Shown here piece by piece: positions 1 through 6,740 of a stretch of DNA of 15,383 nucleotides (position 1 is its first letter; each line of letters begins with the position of its first letter). A program made the translations under genes and the position numbers. Location: the NCBI GenBank assembly GCA_964412365.1, contig CAYPOI010000062.1, positions 1 through 15,383 of the forward strand, given 5' to 3'. This stretch comes from CAMTWZ01 sp964412365. GTDB taxonomy: Bacteria; Bacteroidota; Rhodothermia; Balneolales; HLUCCA01. Below the pieces are notes generated by a model. It ran no database searches. It was given only the letters and a program-made list of their open reading frames with translations, and had not been told where the DNA came from.

Positions 1-103
1 AATCGGTAATCGGTAAATTCGACGATTTAGAAATTCTGTCAAGTCCATCTTACCTCGCACATCGCGCTTCGAACCTCGCGCAACAATCAACAAACAACGA
101 ACT
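1..103. other. Leader region upstream of hisA; no assignable gene
   Basis: No gene can be assigned here. One frame is open from the window edge to a stop near 134, overlapping the start of hisA, but its translation resembles nothing I recognise. Another frame ends at a TAA at 14-16 and could be the tail of an upstream gene. The window begins with a short tandem repeat (AATCGGTA/ATCGGTAA). The last 25 bases before hisA are CA/A-rich without a Shine-Dalgarno sequence, a leader style common in Bacteroidota. Confidence 0.4.
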
Positions 104-820
104 ATGGTCGTCATCCCAGCCATCGACTTATTAGACGAAAACGTCGTCCGCCTCAAGAAAGGCGATTACAGCCAAGTAACGATTTACGAACGGAATCCAG
201 TGGCTTTGGCGATGCGATTCGCCGACGCGGGGTTCGAACACATCCACATCGTTGATCTGAATGGAGCCAAGGATGGTGGCTTTTTTCATCTCGATGTGAT
301 TCACAACATCATGCACAAAACGGGATTGAGTGTGCAAGTAGGGGGTGGAATTAGAACACTCTCACAGATCGAAACTCTGTTTGAAGCCGGAATTTCGAAG
401 GTCGTAAGCGGCTCCATGGCCGTGAACGATCCCGAAACATGGCTCTCGGCCCTTACCCGATTCGGATCCGATTGCATCTTCGGAATGGATCTGAAAAATG
501 GGCAAGTAGCTGTTTCGGGTTGGACGGAAACCAATTCGGCATCCCTTGAATCGCTATTGACACCTATGATCGACAAGGGACTTAAAACCGTGTTGTGCAC
601 AGACATACAGCGGGATGGCATGCTCTCCGGTGTGAATCATGACTTGTATCGGACCCTGATGCGGGATTGGCCATCCATCGAGTTCATCGCTTCCGGAGGT
701 GTGGCAGGAGAGCAGGATCTGATTCGCCTCAAAGAGGATGGGGTTCATGCGGTGGTTGTGGGTCGCGCCTATTTCGAAGGGACCCTCGATCTGGTAACAA
801 TGAAGCGTTACCACGATTAA
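104..820 (+). CDS. hisA: HisA, phosphoribosylformimino-5-aminoimidazole carboxamide ribotide isomerase
   Basis: This cytoplasmic enzyme catalyses the Amadori rearrangement of ProFAR to PRFAR, the fourth step of histidine biosynthesis. The 238 residues match the usual family length and form a single (beta/alpha)8 barrel. Visible signatures are the N-terminal IPAIDL with catalytic Asp8, the first phosphate-binding loop GGGIR (80-84), the second catalytic Asp129 in GMDLKNG, TDIQRDGM (166-173), and the second phosphate-binding SGGV loop (197-200) followed by VVVGRAYFEG. The ATG at 104 is chosen because the first beta strand follows directly. There is no Shine-Dalgarno sequence; the leader is CA-rich. 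In many Bacteroidota hisH, hisA, hisF and hisIE are adjacent, but here hisA is followed by 193 bp of non-coding DNA and pilus genes, so hisF must lie elsewhere or upstream. HisF, the close paralog, is excluded by the HisA-type N-terminus. Confidence 0.96.
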   Translation: MVVIPAIDLLDENVVRLKKGDYSQVTIYERNPVALAMRFADAGFEHIHIVDLNGAKDGGFFHLDVIHNIMHKTGLSVQVGGGIRTLSQIETLFEAGISKVVSGSMAVNDPETWLSALTRFGSDCIFGMDLKNGQVAVSGWTETNSASLESLLTPMIDKGLKTVLCTDIQRDGMLSGVNHDLYRTLMRDWPSIEFIASGGVAGEQDLIRLKEDGVHAVVVGRAYFEGTLDLVTMKRYHD

Positions 821-1013
821 GCAAAATTAATTGTAACAAATCGCCGTTCTCAGGATCATTGGACGGGGCAAACAAAGCGTATCAAAAAAAAAGTTCGTCT
901 TTTTAGCTTCAAATTGTATTAATTTTCACGGATTGCACCGAGGGACGACTTCGGCACCGAATTTCGACCAACCAAACAAACCAAACAAAACAATATCCTA
1001 ACGGAGAAACATC
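821..1013 (+). promoter_or_regulatory. Intergenic region with candidate pilin promoter and CA-rich leader
   Basis: This 193-bp gap holds no gene. A-tract 884-892 followed by CTTTTT at 899-904 can form a weak AAAAAG/CTTTTT hairpin that might end the hisA transcript. TAATTTTC at 920-927 matches the Bacteroidota -7 element TAnnTTTG at all but the last base, but no clear TTTG -33 partner is seen at the expected distance. Downstream are two GCACCGA repeats (935-941 and 954-960) and a near-palindrome TTCGGCACCGAA (950-961). Then comes an unstructured CA-only-like stretch (about 967-992, built on CCAAACAAA units). A GGAG at 1003-1006 lies 7 nt before the pilin ATG and is one of the clearest Shine-Dalgarno sites in the window, which fits a strongly translated major pilin. 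The promoter call is weak; the leader features are directly visible. Confidence 0.4.
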
Positions 1014-1457
1014 ATGGGCCAACAACAACTCTTGCTCGTTATTCTTGTAACGATCATCGTAGGTATCGCTACAGTCGTAGCTATCAATACCTTCTCGTCC
1101 GCCGCTGAAGGCGCAAACTTGGACGCCGTCCGTCAGGACGTCGCTTCTATCGCCGCTTCGGCACAAGGTTACTTCATCAAGCCAGCAATGCTAGGCGGTG
1201 GTGGACAAGATTTTAGCGCAGTCACGTTCCGTAACTTGACCTTCGCTACCGATACCATCAACCCAGCTGCTTTGATCGCTGCCAACCAAAACGGTACGTA
1301 CATCATCAGCGCTAGAACCATTGAAGATTTCACGATCACCGCGTATCCATCCAGCTTGGAAGGTTACACACGTGCAACCGCTGCTGGTCAAAACCTGCAA
1401 GCAACCGCTACCCGCGATGGCTTGACCTGGACCAAAAACGTTCCTTCGGCTGACTAA
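1014..1457 (+). CDS. Type IV pilin-like major subunit, paralog 1
   Basis: This 147-residue protein is probably a major pilus subunit. Residues 5-25 form one hydrophobic helix after a tiny polar start (MGQQQ), followed by an amphipathic helix (ANLDAVRQDVASIAASAQGYF), then KPAMLGGGG and a beta-rich C-terminal half. This helix-plus-head layout is that of type IV pilins. The canonical class III signal peptide is missing: there is no basic leader, no G^F and no Glu5. If anything is cut, it would be after Gly2, leaving Gln1. It is paralogous to the next gene (same MGQQQLLL start, LD.VRQD, KP.MLGGGG). It has a good Shine-Dalgarno site, its own long leader, and a strong terminator directly downstream, so it is likely made in excess over the rest of the cluster. 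I recall similar MGQQQLLL proteins in other FCB-group genomes labelled hypothetical, but could not check. The role is inferred from layout and context. Confidence 0.8.
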   Translation: MGQQQLLLVILVTIIVGIATVVAINTFSSAAEGANLDAVRQDVASIAASAQGYFIKPAMLGGGGQDFSAVTFRNLTFATDTINPAALIAANQNGTYIISARTIEDFTITAYPSSLEGYTRATAAGQNLQATATRDGLTWTKNVPSAD

Positions 1458-1478
1458 TCCTCAGTTTGATGCTGGTTT

Positions 1479-1510
1479 AAAAAAAGGCTCCATGTGGAGC
1501 CTTTTTTTTT
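1479..1510 (+). terminator. Strong intrinsic terminator after pilin 1
   Basis: A perfect GGCTCC/GGAGCC stem (1486-1491 with 1496-1501) encloses an ATGT loop, is extended by a run of seven A upstream pairing with the nine T (1502-1510) downstream, and lies 21 nt after the pilin 1 stop codon. This is the clearest terminator in the window. Because the rest of the pilus genes follow, it should limit read-through and set a high ratio of pilin 1 to downstream products. The A-tract makes it potentially active on the opposite strand too, but no - strand gene ends here. Confidence 0.92.
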
Positions 1511-1544
1511 AAGAATCGGTTATTTTCAATAAGTCGTAGTTATC

Positions 1545-2006
1545 ATGGGTCAGCAGCAGCTTCTACTTATCATCCTAGTCACGATCATTATCGGCGTTGC
1601 TACCGTCGTGGCCATCAATACCATGGGTGAGACCACCCTTTCGGCCAATTTGGATTCCGTCAGACAAGACATGGCCGTATTGGCAACATCGGCGCAAGCC
1701 TACTATCATAAGCCAGTGATGCTTGGCGGAGGCGGGAAGAGCTTCAATCCGAATGGAGCACCTGTCAATTTTCGAATGTTGCAATTTCACGGCACCATCA
1801 CGAATGATCCGATGGTGGCCTTCACCTATCATGCGACCTATGTCTTGAGCGGACATACCAACGATCATTTCATCATCACATCCTATCCATCTGCATTTCC
1901 AGACTATGTGGAAGGTGAGGTCGGAGAGGATCCAGCCTATTCCATGATCGCCAGAGTTTCTGTCGACAATATCGAGATCGCATTGCCTGGTGTCGAGCTT
2001 CCGTAA
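1545..2006 (+). CDS. Type IV pilin-like subunit, paralog 2
   Basis: This 153-residue paralog of the preceding pilin shares the MGQQQLLL start, the hydrophobic helix (about 5-25), the amphipathic helix with ANLDSVRQDM, and the KPVMLGGGG turn followed by an F-rich beta segment. The C-terminal half diverges, has more His and acidic residues, and ends in a proline-rich tail. Like paralog 1 it lacks G^F...E5. It could be a second major pilin, an alternative subunit or an initiation subunit. It has no Shine-Dalgarno sequence and lies only 34 nt after the terminator T-run, so it depends either on read-through or on a promoter overlapping the terminator. TTATTTTC (about 1519-1526) is a poor candidate -7 element. 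Lower expression than paralog 1 is likely, which favours a minor or alternative role. The gene is real on the strength of paralogy; its exact role is inferred. Confidence 0.78.
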   Translation: MGQQQLLLIILVTIIIGVATVVAINTMGETTLSANLDSVRQDMAVLATSAQAYYHKPVMLGGGGKSFNPNGAPVNFRMLQFHGTITNDPMVAFTYHATYVLSGHTNDHFIITSYPSAFPDYVEGEVGEDPAYSMIARVSVDNIEIALPGVELP

Positions 2007-2038
2007 TAGGCTCCAATAAAAATCCATACATTCACGGC

Positions 2039-3367
2039 ATGCCAAGTTTCAGATTTAAAGCGGTCAGTACTGCCGGTAAGCTCATTCAGGGTGAGTTTGA
2101 AGCCGAGAGCAAAAAATCGGCCAAAGCCCTGTTGGAGAAGCAAGGTCGAGCTCGTGGATTCAAGGTCCAAGATCTGGAACAGAAGTCCATCTACAAGTAT
2201 AAGGTTGTCAAAGACGGAAAACCCCTTCAAGGCGAGCAGGAAGCCTACAACAAGGAGGAACTCGAACGCGCACTCACCAAATTAGGCTACAAGATCACGC
2301 GCGTCGAAAGGAACATCGTCTCCTTCAAAGGTGGCGTTCCAATGACCGAGGTGGTGAACTTCATCCGCTTGTCAGCGGATCTGCTTCGTCAGAAAATGAA
2401 CTTCGATGAAATCCTCAACCTATTGTATGAGGATACCGCCAATAAGGCGATGAAGGATGTGATCAAGACCATCCAAAAAGACCTGAAAGACGGGAAAGAA
2501 GGTCAGGAAGTGTATGCCAAACATGAAAAGGTATTTGGCAAATTCGCATGCTACATGCTCAGCGTGGCCTCTACCTCCGGTAATATGGGCTTGGTGTTTG
2601 ATAGCACAGCCAAATTCCTGGAGCGGGATGCCGCTTTCAAAAAGAACATGAGGCAGACATTGATGATGCCGGCCATCACCGTTATCGCGGTGATCGGGGT
2701 TGTCCTGTTTTATGTGGCCTACATCTTTCCGAGCACGGCGGAGCTCTTTGTGAAAATGAAGGTGACACTTCCTCCGATGACCGCTGCCACCCTAGACCTC
2801 AGCTATTTCCTGAAAGCCAATTGGTGGTGGATGCTCACGTTGTTCTTAGCCCCGTTTGTGTTCTTGGGCTGGTACTCGACCACACCCAAGGGGAGATTGC
2901 TCAAAGACAAAACCATCATCAAGATTCCGGTCATCGGCGATCTACTCCACAAAACCAGTATCGAGATTTTCTCACGTGTGTTTTACACTCTGTACAGTGG
3001 ATCCGGTCAGAACGTTGAAGTGATCAAGGTCGCGGCGGAGGCTTGCCGCAACTCCTACATGGAAAAGCAAATCAAGGAAATCGCCATCCGGGGTATGTTG
3101 AACGATGGGAAAGGTCTGATGGAATCATTGGAATCCTGCGGAGTGTTCACTCAAACTGCCCTCAGCCGGTTCAGGCTCGGTGCCGAAACAGGTACTCTAC
3201 GCGATAATGCACGGCAGTTGGCCGAATATTATGAGGTGCAAACCACATATAAGATGCAGACCGTGATCGATGTGATCAATCTGTTTGTGAACATGTTCAT
3301 CATGATCGCATTGGTGGGAATCACCATCGTATCTTCCGAAACCGCGATCATTAAGCCGGGCACGTAG
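2039..3367 (+). CDS. pilC: PilC/GspF-family inner-membrane platform protein
   Basis: This 442-residue polytopic protein is the T4P platform that couples the PilB and PilT motors to pilin insertion into or extraction from the membrane. Two GspF domains are seen: the first around 100-230 (VNFIRLSADLLRQKMNFDE, then a membrane segment 208-230), the second around 305-432 (IFSRVFYTLYSGSGQNVEV, GAETGTLRDNARQLAEYYE, then the last membrane segment 409-432). A further membrane segment is at 262-279. The GAETG...A..YE motif is typical of PilC. The N-terminus holds two tandem copies of the short beta-rich PilC entry motif (residues 3-47 and 52-92; consensus aromatic-K-A/V...G...GE.EA.....A...L...G), where most homologues show one. 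The start ATG at 2039 has no Shine-Dalgarno sequence. The stop lies 3 bp before pilB. Assignment to T4P rather than type II secretion rests on the accompanying pilT and pilM-Q genes. Confidence 0.93.
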   Translation: MPSFRFKAVSTAGKLIQGEFEAESKKSAKALLEKQGRARGFKVQDLEQKSIYKYKVVKDGKPLQGEQEAYNKEELERALTKLGYKITRVERNIVSFKGGVPMTEVVNFIRLSADLLRQKMNFDEILNLLYEDTANKAMKDVIKTIQKDLKDGKEGQEVYAKHEKVFGKFACYMLSVASTSGNMGLVFDSTAKFLERDAAFKKNMRQTLMMPAITVIAVIGVVLFYVAYIFPSTAELFVKMKVTLPPMTAATLDLSYFLKANWWWMLTLFLAPFVFLGWYSTTPKGRLLKDKTIIKIPVIGDLLHKTSIEIFSRVFYTLYSGSGQNVEVIKVAAEACRNSYMEKQIKEIAIRGMLNDGKGLMESLESCGVFTQTALSRFRLGAETGTLRDNARQLAEYYEVQTTYKMQTVIDVINLFVNMFIMIALVGITIVSSETAIIKPGT

Positions 3368-3370
3368 GTC

Positions 3371-5137
3371 ATGATCAATGCCAAACTCAGTCTGAAAAGG
3401 CGTGTTGGTGACATTCTCGTCCAAAAAGATGTCATCAGTAACGAGATATTGACCAAGGCGATGTCGATTCAGCAGACCGAGCCAGAGGCTATCCGTCGTC
3501 GCATCGGCACCATCTTGTATGAGGATCTTGGCGCCGACCGGCATTTGGTGATGAAGGAAATCGCGGAGTTCTATGCCTTCCGCGACATCAGTGCCGAACC
3601 CATCGACGAGGAGCGCATCGCCACCATCAAGCAATTGAACAGCGAGTTGTCTGAACAGCTGATGGACGAATTGGTGCATCGAAAAGCCATTCCGTTTAAA
3701 AAAGAACGTGGGAATCTGGTGATCGCCTCTGCCGATCCAACCGATCCGAATCTCACACAACTCGCCACACAGCTCAATCTCAAGCAATTCGAGCTGGCGT
3801 ATTGCAAAGTCGACATCATCGATGGAATCATCTCCAAGGTATATGAGAAGAAGAATGAATTCCTGGATTTGCTTGAAGAGATTGATTATGAAGAACAGGA
3901 CATCAAAGAAGAAGGCATCGATGAAGCCGAAATCGACGCCGAAATCAACCAAAGCATGCTTAATTCCCTCATCGAGGGAATGTTGGTTGAAGCCGTTCGC
4001 CGGGATGTGAGCGACATCCACATCGTTCCGGGTGTGGGCAATACCACCGAAATCATGTTCCGTGTGGATGGCGGCCTGATGACCTGGTACACCCAAAGCG
4101 GTGTGAAACCAGAAGCCATCGCCGCGGTCATCAAGGATAAAACACGCAATGTGGACCGTTTCGAGCGGGATGCCAGCCAAGACGGATTCATTCAGCGCCG
4201 CATCGACAACCACAGTCTGCGGTTCCGGGTATCCATCATGCCGATCGTAGGTGCCGAGTTCGAACGGAAATTTGAGTCGATCGTCATCCGGATTCTCGAC
4301 GACCGTAAAGTGATCACCGATTTGAGCAAGCTCGGTCTGCAGAAGCAAGCCAAATTCAATTTCGAGAAAGCGATCAACAAGCCATCGGGAATTGTGATCG
4401 TGACGGGTCCGACTGGTTCAGGTAAATCCACCACCCTTGTGGCGGCTCTGTATGCGGTGATCGATCCATCTGTGAACGTGCTCACCGTTGAGGAACCGGT
4501 TGAATACATGATCCGAGGCGCACGCCAGCTCAAGATCAGCGACAAGATGACGTTCGACCAATCCATCCGCGGCATTCTTCGACATGACCCTGATATCGTG
4601 CTTGTTGGTGAGATCCGGGATTTGAAAACTGCGGAAATCGCAATAAAGATGGCCAACACAGGTCACTTGACCTTCTCCACCTTGCACACGAACGATGCGC
4701 CTAGTGCGGTTTCCCGTTTGTTCAAAATGGGTGTAGAGCCGTTTCTGATCGCCAGCGCCGTGAATTTGATCGTAGCTCAACGTTTGGTCCGCCGTTTATG
4801 CAAAGTCTGCAAGGAGGAATTCAAACCGGAACCTGTGTTCGCAAAATCGGTTGCATTTGAGGATGATGAGATTGAAACAACCAAATTCTACCGTGCCGTG
4901 GGTTGCGATAAATGCAACAACGGTTTCAAAGGTCGTGTGGCCATTCATGAAGCCTTATATTTCTCGAAAGACATCAAGCATTCCATCTTCGAATCAGGCG
5001 ATAATATCGACGAAGACAAGATTCGGGACATCGCCGTCGCTGAAGGGATGTTGACACTTCGCGCATCCGGGCGTGAACGGATTAAAGATGGTGACACCAC
5101 CATTGAGGAAATCCTGGCTATCACGGTTGAAGATTGA
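3371..5137 (+). CDS. pilB: PilB/GspE-family pilus extension ATPase
   Basis: This 588-residue cytoplasmic hexameric ATPase would power pilus assembly. Residues 11-34 and 44-67 form two consecutive MshEN-like motifs (R.G..L...I....L..A...Q and R.G..L...L...IA..Y). An acidic linker (about 158-195) leads to the N2 domain with SDIHI (214-218). The motor domain contains Walker A GPTGSGKST (346-354), the Asp box TVEEPVEY (372-379), Walker B DIVLVGE with Glu414, and the His box HLTFSTLHT (432-440). A four-cysteine zinc site (Cys477, Cys480, Cys512, Cys515) is typical of PilB/GspE and absent from PilT. All catalytic motifs are intact, in contrast to the PilT homologue in this cluster. The ATG at 3371 follows the pilC stop by 3 bp, so translation is probably coupled. 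Fairly weak Shine-Dalgarno. In other MshEN ATPases this domain binds c-di-GMP; whether it does here is untested. Confidence 0.95.
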   Translation: MINAKLSLKRRVGDILVQKDVISNEILTKAMSIQQTEPEAIRRRIGTILYEDLGADRHLVMKEIAEFYAFRDISAEPIDEERIATIKQLNSELSEQLMDELVHRKAIPFKKERGNLVIASADPTDPNLTQLATQLNLKQFELAYCKVDIIDGIISKVYEKKNEFLDLLEEIDYEEQDIKEEGIDEAEIDAEINQSMLNSLIEGMLVEAVRRDVSDIHIVPGVGNTTEIMFRVDGGLMTWYTQSGVKPEAIAAVIKDKTRNVDRFERDASQDGFIQRRIDNHSLRFRVSIMPIVGAEFERKFESIVIRILDDRKVITDLSKLGLQKQAKFNFEKAINKPSGIVIVTGPTGSGKSTTLVAALYAVIDPSVNVLTVEEPVEYMIRGARQLKISDKMTFDQSIRGILRHDPDIVLVGEIRDLKTAEIAIKMANTGHLTFSTLHTNDAPSAVSRLFKMGVEPFLIASAVNLIVAQRLVRRLCKVCKEEFKPEPVFAKSVAFEDDEIETTKFYRAVGCDKCNNGFKGRVAIHEALYFSKDIKHSIFESGDNIDEDKIRDIAVAEGMLTLRASGRERIKDGDTTIEEILAITVED

Positions 5138-5149
5138 AGGAAACCCCCT

Positions 5150-5680
5150 ATGAACGATTACTCCGACTTGGTTTTCATGATGGGCGCAATGGTGCTCTTC
5201 AGCGTGTTCACGAACAATGCGAACGACACGATGTTGCGCAGCAGCATTCTTCTCACGCAAGTGGAGGTGGAGTACTCCGCAATCGCATTCGCTCAAGGAA
5301 TTGTGGATGAAGCCCGTAGCCGGGCATTCGATGAGGTAACCGTTGCACCCGATCCGGATGATCAATCCATCGTCGGGAATCTGTTGCTATTGGGCGGTGG
5401 AGGCATACCCAACTCGTTCACTTCTGTAGGCAACTTGGGTCAGGATTCCGGTGAAACGTACCCGAACTTCAACGATTTCGATGATTATGATGGGCTATCC
5501 GTCATACGAGCCACCGGTTATGGCGATATCACCATCACCGCGACCGTTTTTTATGTAACGGAGAACAATGTGGTGGCGGATGCCGGCACCCGCACCACAA
5601 TGAAACGTCTTAACGTCACGGCCTCACACCCCGACCTGGCCAATTCTATCACCATCGCGTACGTCAAAACCTATTATTAG
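5150..5680 (+). CDS. Minor pilin-like (PilV/pseudopilin-like) protein
   Basis: This 176-residue protein has one N-terminal membrane helix (about 7-20, LVFMMGAMVLFSVF) and then a long amphipathic helix (VEVEYSAIAFAQGIVDEARSRAFDE, about 38-62), followed by a beta-rich head. The pattern of small residues before I-DEA-S-AFDE resembles PilV/GspI-type minor pilins. There is no class III leader, G^F or Glu5. An LLLLGGGGIPNSF segment (about 77-89) echoes the KP.MLGGGG..F turn of the two main pilins. Aromatic and acidic residues dominate the middle (YPNFNDFDDYDG). An AAGGA at 5137-5141 overlaps the pilB stop and gives a reasonable ribosome-binding site. A role as a minor or priming subunit is inferred from its shape and its place next to two other single-helix proteins. 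Confidence 0.68.
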   Translation: MNDYSDLVFMMGAMVLFSVFTNNANDTMLRSSILLTQVEVEYSAIAFAQGIVDEARSRAFDEVTVAPDPDDQSIVGNLLLLGGGGIPNSFTSVGNLGQDSGETYPNFNDFDDYDGLSVIRATGYGDITITATVFYVTENNVVADAGTRTTMKRLNVTASHPDLANSITIAYVKTYY

Positions 5681-5690
5681 CATTCACCTC

Positions 5691-6185
5691 ATGAATGAAC
5701 CTAACCTACATACGTCAACCATACTGAGTTCAATGGAGACAGTGCCTCTCCTGCTCAAGAACTTCCCGTCCGACGATCTTCGACACTTTTTAGCAATCGG
5801 CCACGTGGAACACTATCAAAAGCAGGATGTGATCATCATGGATGACAATTCACCCTCCACATCCGCTTATCTGCTCGTCGAGGGTCGTGTTTCGGTTTGG
5901 AAAGACGACATCCATTTGGCGTCGTTGAATGCCGGTGATTTCATCGGGGAAACATTCTTGTTCACCAAGGGTTCAAGATCAGCAGCTGTCACTGCCGAAG
6001 ACACATGCACACTGTTGCGTTTCGACCGACAAGACACCTTAGACTACTTCCGTCGCAAACCCGAACGTCTGTTTAAAATCTTCATCATGAATATCGTGGA
6101 GATTCAACAGAAGAAAATTGTCAACATGAACCAAAAGCTGATCACCATACAACGTAGACTGTTGCACAAAGAAAATCCGGCCTAA
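5691..6185 (+). CDS. Stand-alone cyclic-nucleotide-binding (CNB) domain protein
   Basis: This 164-residue cytoplasmic protein is a single CNB (CAP/CRP-type) beta-barrel, about residues 18-122, followed by a helical tail (about 123-160) that probably serves as the C-helix for dimerisation. The phosphate-binding cassette is GDFIGETFLFTKGSRSAAV (82-100). It keeps the Glu (Glu87) that contacts the ribose hydroxyl and the Arg-Ser pair (Arg96, Ser97) that contacts the cyclic phosphate in CRP-like proteins, so ligand binding looks possible. There is no helix-turn-helix, kinase or channel domain, so it is not a transcription factor; it more likely binds a partner protein. It sits 10 bp after one pilin-like gene and 3 bp before another, inside the pilus operon. 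A DUF3095 cyclase-like gene ends the same operon. Ligand and partner are unknown. Confidence 0.85.
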   Translation: MNEPNLHTSTILSSMETVPLLLKNFPSDDLRHFLAIGHVEHYQKQDVIIMDDNSPSTSAYLLVEGRVSVWKDDIHLASLNAGDFIGETFLFTKGSRSAAVTAEDTCTLLRFDRQDTLDYFRRKPERLFKIFIMNIVEIQQKKIVNMNQKLITIQRRLLHKENPA

Positions 6186-6188
6186 ACC

Positions 6189-6728
6189 ATGAATCTGGGA
6201 TTGATCACGAGTTTTATTATCGGTGGTATGCTGCTTCTTTCGATGGTCGCACTGAGCAGCCGCATATCCCAGAATTCGGGAAACACCACCCTCGACTTCG
6301 TGGCCAAAAGCAATGTGAGTACCGTTTCTGAAATCTTGCAGGCGGATATGCGTCGAATTGGCTTCGGTGTGACTGGAACAGCCATCACCTCCATGAGCGC
6401 TACCGCGATCACCTTTCAAACCACATTCAACACCGATTCAACATTGACCATCACCTGGGCTTACTTTCCGACAGACTCCGTGATGACCACGGAGAACCCG
6501 GACGATCGCCCCTTGCGCAGAACCGTAGATGGTGTGACGACCGAACTGCCGATGGTAGTGACCAATTTCACGTTGGCCTACACCGATTCCTCGGGAAATA
6601 CGACGGCTATACCTGCGAACGTCCGAAATATTCGTGTCAGCATCACCTGTGAATCGGCTTTCAGTTACGACGAGTATTACGGTTTAGGGTACTGGGAAGG
6701 CATCATTTCACCAAGGGCAATTCAATAG
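6189..6728 (+). CDS. Minor pilin-like protein (PilW/GspJ-like)
   Basis: This 179-residue protein has an N-terminal hydrophobic helix (about 4-24) starting almost at the initiator Met, then a polar helix with SEILQADMRRIGFGVTG (about 47-63). The L..D.RR.GF signature at the helix-to-head junction is typical of PilW and GspJ minor pilins. A beta-rich head with a DRPLRR segment follows, and the C-terminal part is aromatic-rich (FSYDEYYGLGYWEG). As in the other pilin-like proteins of this cluster, no class III leader, G^F or Glu5 is present. It follows the CNB gene by 3 bp. By analogy with PilW it would take part in a pilus initiation or tip complex with its two pilin-like neighbours. The assignment rests on one short motif, layout and context. 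Confidence 0.7.
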   Translation: MNLGLITSFIIGGMLLLSMVALSSRISQNSGNTTLDFVAKSNVSTVSEILQADMRRIGFGVTGTAITSMSATAITFQTTFNTDSTLTITWAYFPTDSVMTTENPDDRPLRRTVDGVTTELPMVVTNFTLAYTDSSGNTTAIPANVRNIRVSITCESAFSYDEYYGLGYWEGIISPRAIQ

Positions 6729-6740
6729 ATAGGGGGTCTT

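Noticed and set aside
3..134. Open frame from the window edge overlapping hisA, possible tail of an upstream gene
   Set aside because: The translation (Ser, Gln and Asn rich) matches no family I know, and the overlap with hisA of about 30 bp gives no support.
884..904. Hairpin AAAAAG/CTTTTT as a hisA terminator
   Set aside because: The stem is nearly all A-T with a single G-C pair and has no clear T-run after it. Noted within the intergenic entry but too weak to call separately.
1575..2045. 156-codon open frame on the - strand opposite pilin 2
   Set aside because: Pilin 2 is supported by paralogy with pilin 1 at the protein level, and the antisense frame shows no known motif.
3197..4348. 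Long open frame (383 codons) on the - strand across the pilC-pilB junction
   Set aside because: Both genes on the + strand are certain. The antisense translation is rich in His, Asp and Phe with no domain pattern.
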